From JACRCT01 sp036504155 (GTDB taxonomy: Bacteria; Myxococcota; Myxococcia; Myxococcales; UBA5297): DNA of 64,000 nt. The stretch is from the NCBI GenBank assembly GCA_036504155.1, contig DASXVQ010000196.1, forward strand, positions 17,554-81,553, given 5' to 3'. Below, in pieces: positions 24,759 through 33,447 of this stretch. Under the pieces are notes generated by a model. That model did not search any database and was not told the origin of the DNA. It saw only the letters and a list, made by a program, of their open reading frames with translations. Numbering within the stretch: the first letter of the stretch is position 1; each line of letters begins with the position of its first letter. Both the position numbers and the translations under genes were made by a program.

Positions 24759-25391
24759 CTAGTAGCCCGGGCTATCGACGTAGGCGCCGATCGTCCCGGT
24801 CAGGTGCGTCTGGACGTTCGCGGTTGGTGACTCGGACGGCAGGCCGCCTTGCGTGCTCAAGTCGATGGTCGCGAGGAGCTTGGGGTTGTGCCAAGACGGC
24901 GAGGTCTCCCACTCCAGTTGGTCGAACGTAAGGCTTCCGTGGACCACACAGCTGAAGGCGGTTGGCTCCGTCGCGTTCGTGCCGCGGTTGCGGTGCAGGA
25001 AGACGCCGGTCACCCTTGAATCGTGGCCGGCGCCGGGCTCGAACTTCTGGGTGATGTCGTTGTAGGCCCTGCTCTCGCCGGAGACGGCGCCGGCGATCTC
25101 CAGCTTCAGGGGCGCTTTCGCGCTCTCGAAGAAAGCCTGGTCGAACCGGACCTCGAGGTCGTACCACTCGCGATCGGCGCCTTCGCTGCCCGGCACGTTG
25201 ATGATCACGCGGAGGTACACCGTCTGGGCCGTCTCGACGTGCCAGAGCATGCCACCCGCATTCGAAGAGAACGGGGTCGCTCCGTCGACGGCGAGCAACA
25301 GGTCTGACTTCGGCTGATAGGGGCAGCCCCCGCCGAATCCTGCCAGGACCATCAGCAACGCCATCGCCAGCGTTCTGCCGACCGATTTCAT
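24759..25391 (-). CDS. Lipoprotein of unknown function
   Basis: 210 aa. The signal peptide ends in a lipobox FGGGC (Cys about 23). The mature protein is probably beta-rich and contains SSNAGGMLWHVETAQTVYLR and a C-terminal GTIGAYVDSPGY. Only one cysteine (FSCVVHG) lies in the body. No family recognised. It lies 45 nt upstream of the glycosyltransferase on the same strand and may be co-transcribed. Codon use looks less extremely GC-rich than its neighbours. Confidence 0.72.
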   Translation of the reverse strand: MKSVGRTLAMALLMVLAGFGGGCPYQPKSDLLLAVDGATPFSSNAGGMLWHVETAQTVYLRVIINVPGSEGADREWYDLEVRFDQAFFESAKAPLKLEIAGAVSGESRAYNDITQKFEPGAGHDSRVTGVFLHRNRGTNATEPTAFSCVVHGSLTFDQLEWETSPSWHNPKLLATIDLSTQGGLPSESPTANVQTHLTGTIGAYVDSPGY

Positions 25392-25575
25392 GGTCCGGCA
25401 CTGTATGCCGGGCCTTCTGGGCGCGTCATTTCCCAAGTCCGGAATCCCGGCCAGCCCTCGCCCGTTCCACCCCCGGGGAGGCAGCTTCACGGCCGGCTGA
25501 CCGTGATCGCAACGCGTGGAACAAGGTTAGACTCCCCGCCGTCCAAACCGAGGAACGTCGCTCGAGGTCCCCACC

Positions 25576-26880
25576 GTGAATCGATTCTCTTTCCGCGCCC
25601 TCCCGTGCCTGCTCGCCGCCTGGGCCCTGTGCGCCGCACCCCTCGCCGCCGAAGCCGCCGAAGCCGCTGCGGCTGCGCCCGCGGCCACCCCCAAGGCCGA
25701 GCCGGCCCCCGCCGCGGCGCCCGCCGCTGCCGCCGAGACCTTCGACGACCAGGCCCGGTTCATCGCCGGCCTGCCGGTCTCCGAGGGCTCGCCGCTGGCC
25801 GAGACCGAGAAGGACGAGGGCTGGAAGGACTACGCCGCCTCGCTCGAGAAGGACTGGGTCAAGATCAAGACCAAGCGCCTGGACGCGATGAGCGAGTTCT
25901 CCGCCAAGGAGCTCTCTCCGAAGATCGACCCCAAGGCCAACCTCTTCTACTTCTTCGGCGGGCCCGACTTCCTCAGCGTCTCGGTGCTCTACCCCGACGC
26001 CCCGGTCTACGTGCTGGCGGGCCTGGAGCCCATCGGCGTCGTCCCGCACATCTCCAAGATGAAGCAGGACCGGCTGGACCGCTCCATCGACAACCTGCGC
26101 AAGACCATCTTCAACAACGTGCGCGCCAGCTTCTTCAGGACCAACGACATGTCGGGCGACCTGACCCGCACCGAGTTCAAGGGCGTGCTGCCCATCCTGT
26201 TCCTGTTCGCCGCCCGCGCCGACTTCAAGGTCCTGGACGTCCACTACTTCGAGCTCGACGACCGGGGCGAGGTGCAGGTGCTCTCCGACGGCTCCAAGGG
26301 CGACAAGAAGCGGCCGCAGGGCATCCGGGTCAAGCTGCTCAAGAAGGGCCGCGACCAGGAGCAGACGGTCTACTACCTGAGGCAGAACGTGGAGAACTTC
26401 GAGCTCAAGGCCACCCCGGGCTTCCTCGCCTTCTTCAAGAAGCTCGCGCCGGCCAACCACTTCTTCAAGGCGGCCTCCTTCATCCTGCACAACGCCAAGC
26501 GCTTCTCGCTCACCCGCGACTTCGTGCTCGAGAACGCGCTGTCCATCCTGCAGGACGACTCCGGCGTGCCCTTCGACCAGCTGCGCAAGCCGAAGGAGAA
26601 GGAGCCGCGCTGGACCATCCACCTGTACGGCAAGTACCTGCGCCCGCTGCCGCCCTTCGACAAGCACTACCAGGACGTGCTCATCAAGGCGTTCAAGGAA
26701 GGGCCGGTCGCGCCGCTGCCGTTCGTCACCGGGTACCGGCACGAGGGCGAGGCGAACCTGGTGCTGGCCATCGCCAAGAAGGCGGACGAGGCCAAGCCCG
26801 CGGCGGCCCCGGCGGCGCCTGAGAAGAAGGAAGAGGCGAAGCCCGAGACGCCCCAGCCCGCGGACACCGCCAAGCCCTGA
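25576..26880 (+). CDS. Exported protein of unknown function with Ala/Pro-rich ends
   Basis: 434 aa from a GTG. A signal peptide (1-25) is followed by an Ala/Pro/Glu linker (26-55), a compact domain (about 57-395) and a Lys/Ala/Pro/Glu tail. The core has a recognisable segment ANLFYFFGGPDFLSVSVLY and PVYVLAGLEPIG, then repeated aromatic stretches. I do not recognise the family. The flexible ends suggest it spans or decorates the periplasm. Monocistronic. Confidence 0.75.
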   Translation: MNRFSFRALPCLLAAWALCAAPLAAEAAEAAAAAPAATPKAEPAPAAAPAAAAETFDDQARFIAGLPVSEGSPLAETEKDEGWKDYAASLEKDWVKIKTKRLDAMSEFSAKELSPKIDPKANLFYFFGGPDFLSVSVLYPDAPVYVLAGLEPIGVVPHISKMKQDRLDRSIDNLRKTIFNNVRASFFRTNDMSGDLTRTEFKGVLPILFLFAARADFKVLDVHYFELDDRGEVQVLSDGSKGDKKRPQGIRVKLLKKGRDQEQTVYYLRQNVENFELKATPGFLAFFKKLAPANHFFKAASFILHNAKRFSLTRDFVLENALSILQDDSGVPFDQLRKPKEKEPRWTIHLYGKYLRPLPPFDKHYQDVLIKAFKEGPVAPLPFVTGYRHEGEANLVLAIAKKADEAKPAAAPAAPEKKEEAKPETPQPADTAKP

Positions 26881-26973
26881 AGCAGGCGGCTGCCTCGCAC
26901 CTCTCCGAGCAGGCTTGCCGGGCGGCGGGCTTCGCGGCGCCGCGCGCCCCAACTTTCCGGGGAGCGTGGACCG

Positions 26974-28143
26974 ATGGCTGGCGACGACGCGATCACCCTC
27001 TTGCTGTGCGGCGACGTCATGACCGGCCGCGGCGTGGACCAGGCGCTGCCCTTCCACTGCGCCCCCGGGCTCCACGAGAGCTACGTGTCCGACGCCCGGG
27101 ACTACCTGGGCCTGGCCGAGGACGCGAGCGGGCCGATCCCGCGGCCGGTGCGCCCCGCCTACCTGTGGGGCGAGGCGCTCGCCGAGATCGAGCGGGCGGC
27201 GCCGGACCTGCGGCTGGTCAACCTGGAGACCAGCGTCACCACCAGCGGGGCCTTCTGGGTCGGCAAGGAGATCCACTACCGGATGCACCCGGGCAACGTG
27301 CCCTGCCTGACCGCCGCCGGCATCCAGTGCTGCGCGCTCGCGAACAACCACGTGCTCGACTGGGGCTACGCGGGGCTGCTGGAGACCCTCGGTCGCCTGG
27401 CGGCCGCGGGAGTGAAGACCGCGGGGGCGGGGCGCGACCTGCGCGAGGCCCAGGCGCCCGCGGTCCACGAGCTGGGGAATGGCCGGCGGATCCTCGTCTT
27501 CGGGATGGGGGCGGAGAGCAGCGGGATCCCCCCGGAGTGGGCCGCCGGCCCCCTGCGACCCGGGGTCGACCTCCTGCCCGACCTCTCGCGCGCGACCGCC
27601 GAGGCGGCCGGCCAGCGGATGCGCGCCCTGCGCCGGCCCGGAGACCTGGTCGTGGCCTCGATCCACTGGGGCCCGAACTGGGGCTTCGAGACCACGGCCG
27701 AGGAATCGGGGTTCGCCCACGCGCTCGTCGACTCGGGAGGGGTCGACGTGGTCCACGGCCACTCCTCGCACCACGTCCGCGCCGTCGAGGTCTACCGGGA
27801 GAAGCTGATCCTCTACGGCTGCGGGGACCTCCTCGACGACTACGAGGGCATCCGCGGCTACGAGGCGTTCCGCGGCGACCTCGGCCTGCTCTACTTCGCG
27901 CAGCTCGATCCCGCGGGCGGCCGGCTGCTGCAGCTGGAGTTGGTCCCCACCACGGTCCGAAGATTTCAGGTCGTCCGCGCGGGCGCGGAGGGGACCGCCT
28001 GGCTGCGCGAGACCCTCGACCGGCTGGGCCAGGCGACGGGGACCTGGACCCGGGCCGGCGGCGACGGCCGGCTGCGCCTCGGCTTCGGCGGGCGGCCGCG
28101 CCGGGTGGAAGTGGAAGACGCCGCGGAGGACCTCAGCCCTTGA
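26974..28143 (+). CDS. CapA-family metallophosphatase-like protein
   Basis: 389 aa, with the family's motifs in order: LLLCGDVMTGRGVD (near the N-terminus), LVNLETSVT, ALANNHVLDWG, VVASIHWGPNWG, VVHGHSSHHV and YGCGDLLDDYEG. CapA proteins have a calcineurin-like fold and are named for poly-gamma-glutamate capsule formation; many bacterial homologues outside that operon have no proven function. No signal peptide is seen, so cytosolic. GGGGAG precedes the ATG. Its last 11 nt overlap the end of rtcB on the other strand. Confidence 0.88.
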   Translation: MAGDDAITLLLCGDVMTGRGVDQALPFHCAPGLHESYVSDARDYLGLAEDASGPIPRPVRPAYLWGEALAEIERAAPDLRLVNLETSVTTSGAFWVGKEIHYRMHPGNVPCLTAAGIQCCALANNHVLDWGYAGLLETLGRLAAAGVKTAGAGRDLREAQAPAVHELGNGRRILVFGMGAESSGIPPEWAAGPLRPGVDLLPDLSRATAEAAGQRMRALRRPGDLVVASIHWGPNWGFETTAEESGFAHALVDSGGVDVVHGHSSHHVRAVEVYREKLILYGCGDLLDDYEGIRGYEAFRGDLGLLYFAQLDPAGGRLLQLELVPTTVRRFQVVRAGAEGTAWLRETLDRLGQATGTWTRAGGDGRLRLGFGGRPRRVEVEDAAEDLSP

Positions 28144-29566
28144 GCACCCCGATGGGACGCAGCTGCGCCACGGGCCGGGCGATGCCGGCGCGCTGGAGCA
28201 GCACGGCGCAGGCACCCGCGTCCCGGTAGGCCCCCGGCTCCTCCTCGGCCAGGCGCCGCTCGGTGGCGTAGCGCAGCACGACGCCCCGCTGCGCCATCCG
28301 CGCGATCACCTCCGGGCTGTGGAACCTCTGCTGGGCCTGGTGGCGGCTCATCGCCCGGCCCGCCCCGTGCGGCGCGCTGGCCCAGGTCACGTCGTCCGCC
28401 AGGCCGGTGGCGATCATCACGTACGAAGGCGTCCCCATGCTCCCCGGGAGGAGGACCGGCTCGCCCAGGTCGCGGTGGACCGACGAGAGCGCGGGGTGAC
28501 CCGGCCCGCGGGCGGGCGCCGCGCCGCGCCGGTGCACGCAGACCTGCTTGGTGCCGAAGCGCTCCAGGCGGGCCGTGTTGCCCGAGGCGTCGTGGACCAG
28601 CGGCAGGGACGTGTCGGCCGCGCCGCGCAGGGCGAGCTGGAAGGCGCTGCGCACCTGGTGGGCGACGACGTGGCGGTTGCTCAGCCCGAAGTTCTCGGCC
28701 GCCAGCAGCCGCAGGTAGCAGTGCTCGCCCTCCTTCGAGGACAGCGGGGCCCACGCCAGCTGCGGGCGCGGGGCGCGCAGGTTGAGGCGGACCATCGCCT
28801 CCTGGGCGTCCTGCAGGCACCTCTGCCAGACCTGCTTGCCCAGGTCGCGCGCGCTCGTGTGGATCTGGACCACCACGCGCCCCTCGGCGAGCTGCATGCG
28901 CGCGGCGGCCTCCTCGTCGTAGAGGCGGTCGACCACGTCCACCTCCACGAAGTGGCTGGCGCCCCGCCCCAGCGTCCCGAGCTGCTTGCCCGCGGACTGC
29001 CTCGCCTTGGTCGGCACGTGCTGCGCGCCGGCGCCCAGGAAGGCCCCGGCGTCCTCCAACACCTCCAGGTCGGCGGGCTTGCCGATCTTCTTGACCGAGA
29101 CGAGCCAGCGGCAGCCCTCGTCGAGCACCTGCTCCACCTCGTGGGACGAGAGGTTGAGCGGGCCGCTCTTGTCGTCGCCGACGTGGACCTGGTGGACCAG
29201 CTCGTCCATGAGGGCCTCGAGGTGGGGCCGGACCGCCTCCTCGTGCAGCTTGGACGCGAGCAGCCGGACTCCGCAGTTGATGTCCGGGCCCGCTCCCGCC
29301 GGGATCAACGCCGCGTCGCGCGTCCCGGTGGCGACCACGCAGCCGCTGGGGAAGCCGTCGGCCTCCTCCAGGTTGGGCAGGCCGACCACGTAGGCTTCGA
29401 CCCCGGCGCACCCCGCCGCCTCCAGCAACTGCTCGAGCGCCCGCTTGCCCGCGAGCTCGGAGAGCAACCCGGCGTCGGCCACGAGCCTCAACGTGACGCC
29501 CTCTCGCACGGGCACCGTCAGCACGCCGCTCGCCATCTCGGTGAAGGAACTCGTCGTCAGGTTCAT
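28133..29566 (-). CDS. rtcB: RtcB-family RNA ligase
   Basis: 477 aa. Conserved segments include GPDINCGVRL (metal Asp and Cys), GTLGRGASHFVEVD, VVQIHTSARDLGKQ, SNRHVVAHQVR, PGSMGTPSYVM and APHGAGRAMSR, which includes the guanylylated-His region. RtcB joins 2',3'-cyclic phosphate or 3'-phosphate RNA ends to 5'-OH ends with GTP and Mn. Two segments deviate: GNHF of typical RtcB is ASHF, and the IHSGSRGLG box is IHTSARDLG, so this is a diverged branch. Start: the ATG at 29566 fits the GGGGGG ribosome site better than the GTG one codon upstream. Downstream of the phosphoribosyltransferase-hydrolase gene on the same strand. Confidence 0.85.
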   Translation of the reverse strand: MNLTTSSFTEMASGVLTVPVREGVTLRLVADAGLLSELAGKRALEQLLEAAGCAGVEAYVVGLPNLEEADGFPSGCVVATGTRDAALIPAGAGPDINCGVRLLASKLHEEAVRPHLEALMDELVHQVHVGDDKSGPLNLSSHEVEQVLDEGCRWLVSVKKIGKPADLEVLEDAGAFLGAGAQHVPTKARQSAGKQLGTLGRGASHFVEVDVVDRLYDEEAAARMQLAEGRVVVQIHTSARDLGKQVWQRCLQDAQEAMVRLNLRAPRPQLAWAPLSSKEGEHCYLRLLAAENFGLSNRHVVAHQVRSAFQLALRGAADTSLPLVHDASGNTARLERFGTKQVCVHRRGAAPARGPGHPALSSVHRDLGEPVLLPGSMGTPSYVMIATGLADDVTWASAPHGAGRAMSRHQAQQRFHSPEVIARMAQRGVVLRYATERRLAEEEPGAYRDAGACAVLLQRAGIARPVAQLRPIGVLKG

Positions 29567-29666
29567 CACGCCCCCCTCGCCGCTACGATGCGGACGCCCC
29601 TCCGGGCGCGCGCGGCCTCGAAGGCCACGGCGCGCCGGGCAGGCCCCCCATCCCTCCCCGAGCCCG

Positions 29667-31040
29667 TCAGAGGCCGGCCTCCGGCCCGCCCGCGGGGACC
29701 GCCGCGGCCGCGGCCGCGAGCCCCAGGTGCTTCTCGAACCACTCGCCGGCGAGCCGGGCCACCGCGTCCAGGGCCCCGGGCTCCTCGAAGAGGTGCGTGG
29801 CGCCGGGCACGACCGCCACTCGCCGCTCCGAGGTCAGCCGCGCGTACGCGCGCTCGTTGAGGTCGAGGACCTCCTCGTCGCTCCCCCCCACGATGAGCAG
29901 CGTCGGCGCGCGGACCTCGGGCAGGCTCTCCCTCGCCAGGTCCGGCCGGCCGCCGCGGGAGACGACCGCGCGCACGGCGTCGGGGCGCTGCGCGGCCGCG
30001 ACCAGGGCCGCCGCGGCGCCGGTGCTCGACCCGAAGTAGCCCAGCGGCAGGGCCAGGCCCTCCCGGAGCCCCGAGACCCAGTCGGTCACCTCCACCAGGC
30101 GCGAGGCGAGGAAGTCGATGTCGAAGCGCAGCTCGGCGGTCCGCTCGTCGAGGGCCTCCTCGTCGGCGGTGAGCAGGTCGAAGAGCAGCGTCGCCAGCCC
30201 GTAGCCCTGCAGCACGGCGGCCACGTGGCGGTTGCGGGGGCTGAAGCGGCTGCTCCCGCTGCCGTGGGCGAAGAGCACGAGGCCCCGGGCAGCCGCCGGC
30301 ACCGAGAGCGTCCCCTCCAGCGTGGCCTCTCCCAGCGGGATGACCAGCTCCCGGTGGGCGACCGTCCTCCCGGACTGGTCGGGCGGGGCGGCGGCCTGCG
30401 CTCGCGCGCCTCGAGCCGCCTCGAGCAGCCGCTGGACCTCCTCGTCCTCGACCTGCTGGAAGTCGTCGTACCAGGCGCCGATGGCGAACAGGACGTCCCT
30501 CGGCTCCACGCACACCACGGCGTCCACCAGCGGCTGGAGCTGCTCGAGCGCCTCGGTGGACGCCACCGGGACCGCGAGCACGATCTCGCGGGCGCCGGCC
30601 GCCCGCAGCGCCTGCGCGGCGGCCTTGGCCGTGCCTCCGGTGGCGATCCCGTCGTCCACCAGGATCACCACCCGCCCCTCCACCTGCGGCGGCGGGCGCC
30701 GGCCCCGGAAGAGAGCGACGCGCTCGCGCACCTCCCCCTGCTTGCGGCGGACGATCTCCTCCACCACCTCTTCGGAGGCGCCCACGCCCGAGATGACCTC
30801 CTGGTCGAGGTAGACGACGCCCCCCTCGGCGACCGCGCCCAGGCCGAGCTCCGGGGCGTGCGGGGCCCCGACCTTGCGCACGACCCAGACGTCGAGCGGC
30901 GCATTCAGGGCCCGCGCCACCTCGTAGGCGACCGCCACCCCGCCCCGCGGGAGCCCCAGGACGAGCGGCGCTTCGCTCGCATAGGGCCGGAGCAGGTCTG
31001 CCAGTTGCCTTCCGGCATCCGCGCGATCCGAGAAGGGCAT
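29667..31040 (-). CDS. Phosphoribosyltransferase fused to alpha/beta hydrolase
   Basis: 457 aa. The N-terminal half (1-215) is a type I phosphoribosyltransferase with the PRPP loop VVILVDDGIATGGTA. The C-terminal half (about 228-445) is a dienelactone-hydrolase-like alpha/beta hydrolase: oxyanion region FAHGSGSS, nucleophile elbow GSSTGAAA (Ser), acid in GGSDEEVLD, and His in GATHLF. The same fusion exists in other bacteria and its substrate is not established. It lies 100 nt upstream of rtcB on the same strand, and nucleotide or RNA-end metabolism is a tempting but unproven link. The gap 29567-29666 holds no other feature. Confidence 0.85.
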   Translation of the reverse strand: MPFSDRADAGRQLADLLRPYASEAPLVLGLPRGGVAVAYEVARALNAPLDVWVVRKVGAPHAPELGLGAVAEGGVVYLDQEVISGVGASEEVVEEIVRRKQGEVRERVALFRGRRPPPQVEGRVVILVDDGIATGGTAKAAAQALRAAGAREIVLAVPVASTEALEQLQPLVDAVVCVEPRDVLFAIGAWYDDFQQVEDEEVQRLLEAARGARAQAAAPPDQSGRTVAHRELVIPLGEATLEGTLSVPAAARGLVLFAHGSGSSRFSPRNRHVAAVLQGYGLATLLFDLLTADEEALDERTAELRFDIDFLASRLVEVTDWVSGLREGLALPLGYFGSSTGAAAALVAAAQRPDAVRAVVSRGGRPDLARESLPEVRAPTLLIVGGSDEEVLDLNERAYARLTSERRVAVVPGATHLFEEPGALDAVARLAGEWFEKHLGLAAAAAAVPAGGPEAGL

Positions 31041-31284
31041 GAGACCAATCTGGGGACGTTCGCCGCCGCAACCCACCCTCGGAACAGGGCTGGCTGGGGG
31101 AGAGCAAGGCAGCCTGCACGGGCGGCCGCCGGGCCGGACGCCGGGCCGGCCGCAAATTAGTGCCGCTGATGCGCCCGTCGGCCCGCGCTTGCGGCCCCGG
31201 CGCACCCTTCCCCCAAGACGTCCATCGGGCTAGGGTTTTGCCCTTCGCCCGCCTCCCCGCCGGCGATGCTCCGGAGCGCGAAAC

Positions 31285-33447
31285 ATGGCCGACTACCGCA
31301 TCAAGGAACACCCCATCCTTCCGGCCGCGGCCGACGCCGAGATCTCCTTCACCTGGAAGAGCCAGCCGCTGCGGGCGCGCCGCAACGAGACCATCGCCTC
31401 GGCGCTGTTCGCCAACGGCGTGCGCACCTTCGGCCACCACGTCAAGGACGGCGCGCCGATGGGCATCTACTGCGCCAACGGCCAGTGCGCGCAGTGCTCG
31501 GTCATCGCCAACGGCCTGTCGGTGAAGAGCTGCATGGTGCGCGTCGAGGACGGCATGAAGGTCGAGCCGCTGGACGGCCGCGCCTCGCTGCCGGTCCCGG
31601 CGGGCGCCCCGCAGTTCAAGGACATCGAGACCGTCGAGACCGAGTGCCTCATCCTGGGCGGCGGGCCGGCGGGCCTCTCCGCGGCCGTCGAGCTGGGCCG
31701 CGCCGGCGTCAACGTCATCCTCATCGACGACAAGCACGCCCTGGGCGGCAAGCTGGTCCTGCAGACCCACAAGTTCTTCGGCTCCATCGACGCCTGCCAC
31801 GCCGGCACCCGCGGCCTGGACATCGGCAAGAGGCTCGAGGACGAGCTGCGCACCTTCGAGTCGGTGAAGATCTGGACCGAGACCACCGCGCTCTCCGTCT
31901 TCTCCGACCGCAAGGTCGGCGTGCTGCGCGCGGGCCGCTACGTGCTCGTCCACCCGCACATGCTGCTGGTGGCCACCGGCGCCCGCGAGCGCTCGCTCGT
32001 CTTCCGCGGCAACTCGCTGCCCGGCGTCTACGGCGCCGGCGCGTTCCAGACCCTGGTCAACCGCGACCTGGTGCGCCCCACCGAGCGGCTGTTCGTCATC
32101 GGCGGCGGCAACGTCGGCCTCATCGCCGCCTACCACGCGCTGCAGGCGGGCATCCAGGTCGTCGGCCTGTGCGAGGCGCTGCCGGAGTGCGGCGGCTACA
32201 AGGTCCACGCCGACAAGCTGGTGCGCATGGGCGTGCCCATCTACACCTCGCACACCGTCGTCAGCGCCAACGGCAAGAGCGAGGTCGAGGGCGTCACCAT
32301 CGGCAAGCTCGACGCCGGCTGGAAGGTGGTCCCCGGCACCGAGAAGACCTTCCAGTGCGACACCGTGCTGGTGGCGGTGGGCCTGGAGCCGGTGGACGAG
32401 TTCCTCAAGAAGGCCAAGGAGTACGGCCTGCCCGTCTTCGCCGCCGGCGACGCCGAGGAGATCGCCGAGGCCAGCGCGGCGATGTTCACCGGGCGCATCC
32501 GCGGCCTGGAGATCGCCAAGAAGCTCGGCCGCGACGTGGGCGAGGTCCCGCCGGAGTGGCACCACACCGCCGAGGTGCTCAAGAGCCGGCCCGGCGCGGT
32601 CATCACCGAGGAGATCCCCGAGGAGAACGTGGGCGTCTTCCCGGTCTTCCACTGCTCGCAGGAGATCCCCTGCAACCCCTGCACGAGCGTCTGCGCCAAC
32701 CACTCCATCCGCATCGAGGGCGACGACATCCTCGGCCTGCCCACGTTCATCCCGGAGAACGGCTGCGACGCCTGCACCAAGTGCGTGGCCATCTGCCCGG
32801 GCCTGGCGATGACGCTGGTCGACTTCCGTCCCTCGACGCGCTCGGGACAGGCGGAGGCGGATGGCACCGCGGCGGTCACCGTGCCCTTCGAGTTCAACCA
32901 GTCCACCCTCAAGGCGGGCGACACGGTCACCGTGCTCGACACGCTGGGCGTGGTGCTCGGCAACGTGAAGGTCGAGCGCATCACCGCGCCCAAGTTCGCC
33001 GACCACGCCGCGCTGGTGAAGGTGCGCGCCCCCGCCGAGATCGCCAAGAGGATCGCCGGCATCCGCGTGCAGCAGCCCTGGGTCACCCAGCCCTTGGAGC
33101 AGTGGGCCGCCCGGGTCGCCGACGACGAGATCGTCTGCCGCTGCGAGCGCGTCACCGCCGGGCAGCTGCGCGCGCTCATCCGCGGCGGCGCGCGCGACAT
33201 GAACCAGCTCAAGGCCGCCACCCGCTGCGGCATGGGCGCCTGCGGCGGCAAGACCTGCCCCAGCCTCATCAAGCGCATCTTCCGCGAGGAGGGCGTGGCC
33301 CTGCCCCAGGTCACGGACCTCACGCAGCGGCCGGTCTTCATGGAGGTGCCGCTGGGAGCCTTCGCCGGGGTCGTCGGCGCCGCCGACGAGAAACAGGGCG
33401 AAGCGGCAGCCCCCACCAAGCCCGGTGCGTTCCAGGGAGGCCTCTAA
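31285..33447 (+). CDS. FAD/Fe-S oxidoreductase alpha subunit, proline/sarcosine/HCN-synthase type
   Basis: 720 aa. Domains in order: a ferredoxin-like 2Fe-2S segment with Cys63, 68, 71 and 83; an FAD/NAD(P) pyridine-nucleotide disulfide oxidoreductase core beginning ILGGGPAGLSAAVE (about 118); a two-cluster 4Fe-4S segment, Cys457/463/466/470 and CDACTKCVAIC (494-504); and a BFD-like 2Fe-2S domain with Cys618, 620, 648 and 653. This is the layout of the alpha chain of dye-linked proline dehydrogenase, HcnB, octopine/nopaline oxidase and hydroxyproline dehydrogenase complexes. Residues about 516-525 (PSTRSGQAEA) are encoded by a family A repeat. The stop overlaps the start of the beta subunit (TAATG). 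Substrate unknown; electrons probably go to the quinone pool. Confidence 0.87.
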   Translation: MADYRIKEHPILPAAADAEISFTWKSQPLRARRNETIASALFANGVRTFGHHVKDGAPMGIYCANGQCAQCSVIANGLSVKSCMVRVEDGMKVEPLDGRASLPVPAGAPQFKDIETVETECLILGGGPAGLSAAVELGRAGVNVILIDDKHALGGKLVLQTHKFFGSIDACHAGTRGLDIGKRLEDELRTFESVKIWTETTALSVFSDRKVGVLRAGRYVLVHPHMLLVATGARERSLVFRGNSLPGVYGAGAFQTLVNRDLVRPTERLFVIGGGNVGLIAAYHALQAGIQVVGLCEALPECGGYKVHADKLVRMGVPIYTSHTVVSANGKSEVEGVTIGKLDAGWKVVPGTEKTFQCDTVLVAVGLEPVDEFLKKAKEYGLPVFAAGDAEEIAEASAAMFTGRIRGLEIAKKLGRDVGEVPPEWHHTAEVLKSRPGAVITEEIPEENVGVFPVFHCSQEIPCNPCTSVCANHSIRIEGDDILGLPTFIPENGCDACTKCVAICPGLAMTLVDFRPSTRSGQAEADGTAAVTVPFEFNQSTLKAGDTVTVLDTLGVVLGNVKVERITAPKFADHAALVKVRAPAEIAKRIAGIRVQQPWVTQPLEQWAARVADDEIVCRCERVTAGQLRALIRGGARDMNQLKAATRCGMGACGGKTCPSLIKRIFREEGVALPQVTDLTQRPVFMEVPLGAFAGVVGAADEKQGEAAAPTKPGAFQGGL
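32826..32852. repeat. Family A repeat inside a coding sequence
   Basis: The core CCCTCGACGCGCTCGGGACA is in-frame within the oxidoreductase alpha gene just after the second 4Fe-4S motif. It adds about nine residues without a stop. Confidence 0.6.

Noticed and set aside
25497..25533. Promoter candidate CTGACC...TAGACT before the exported protein at 25576
   Set aside because: Spacing between the two hexamers is about 25 nt, too long for sigma70.
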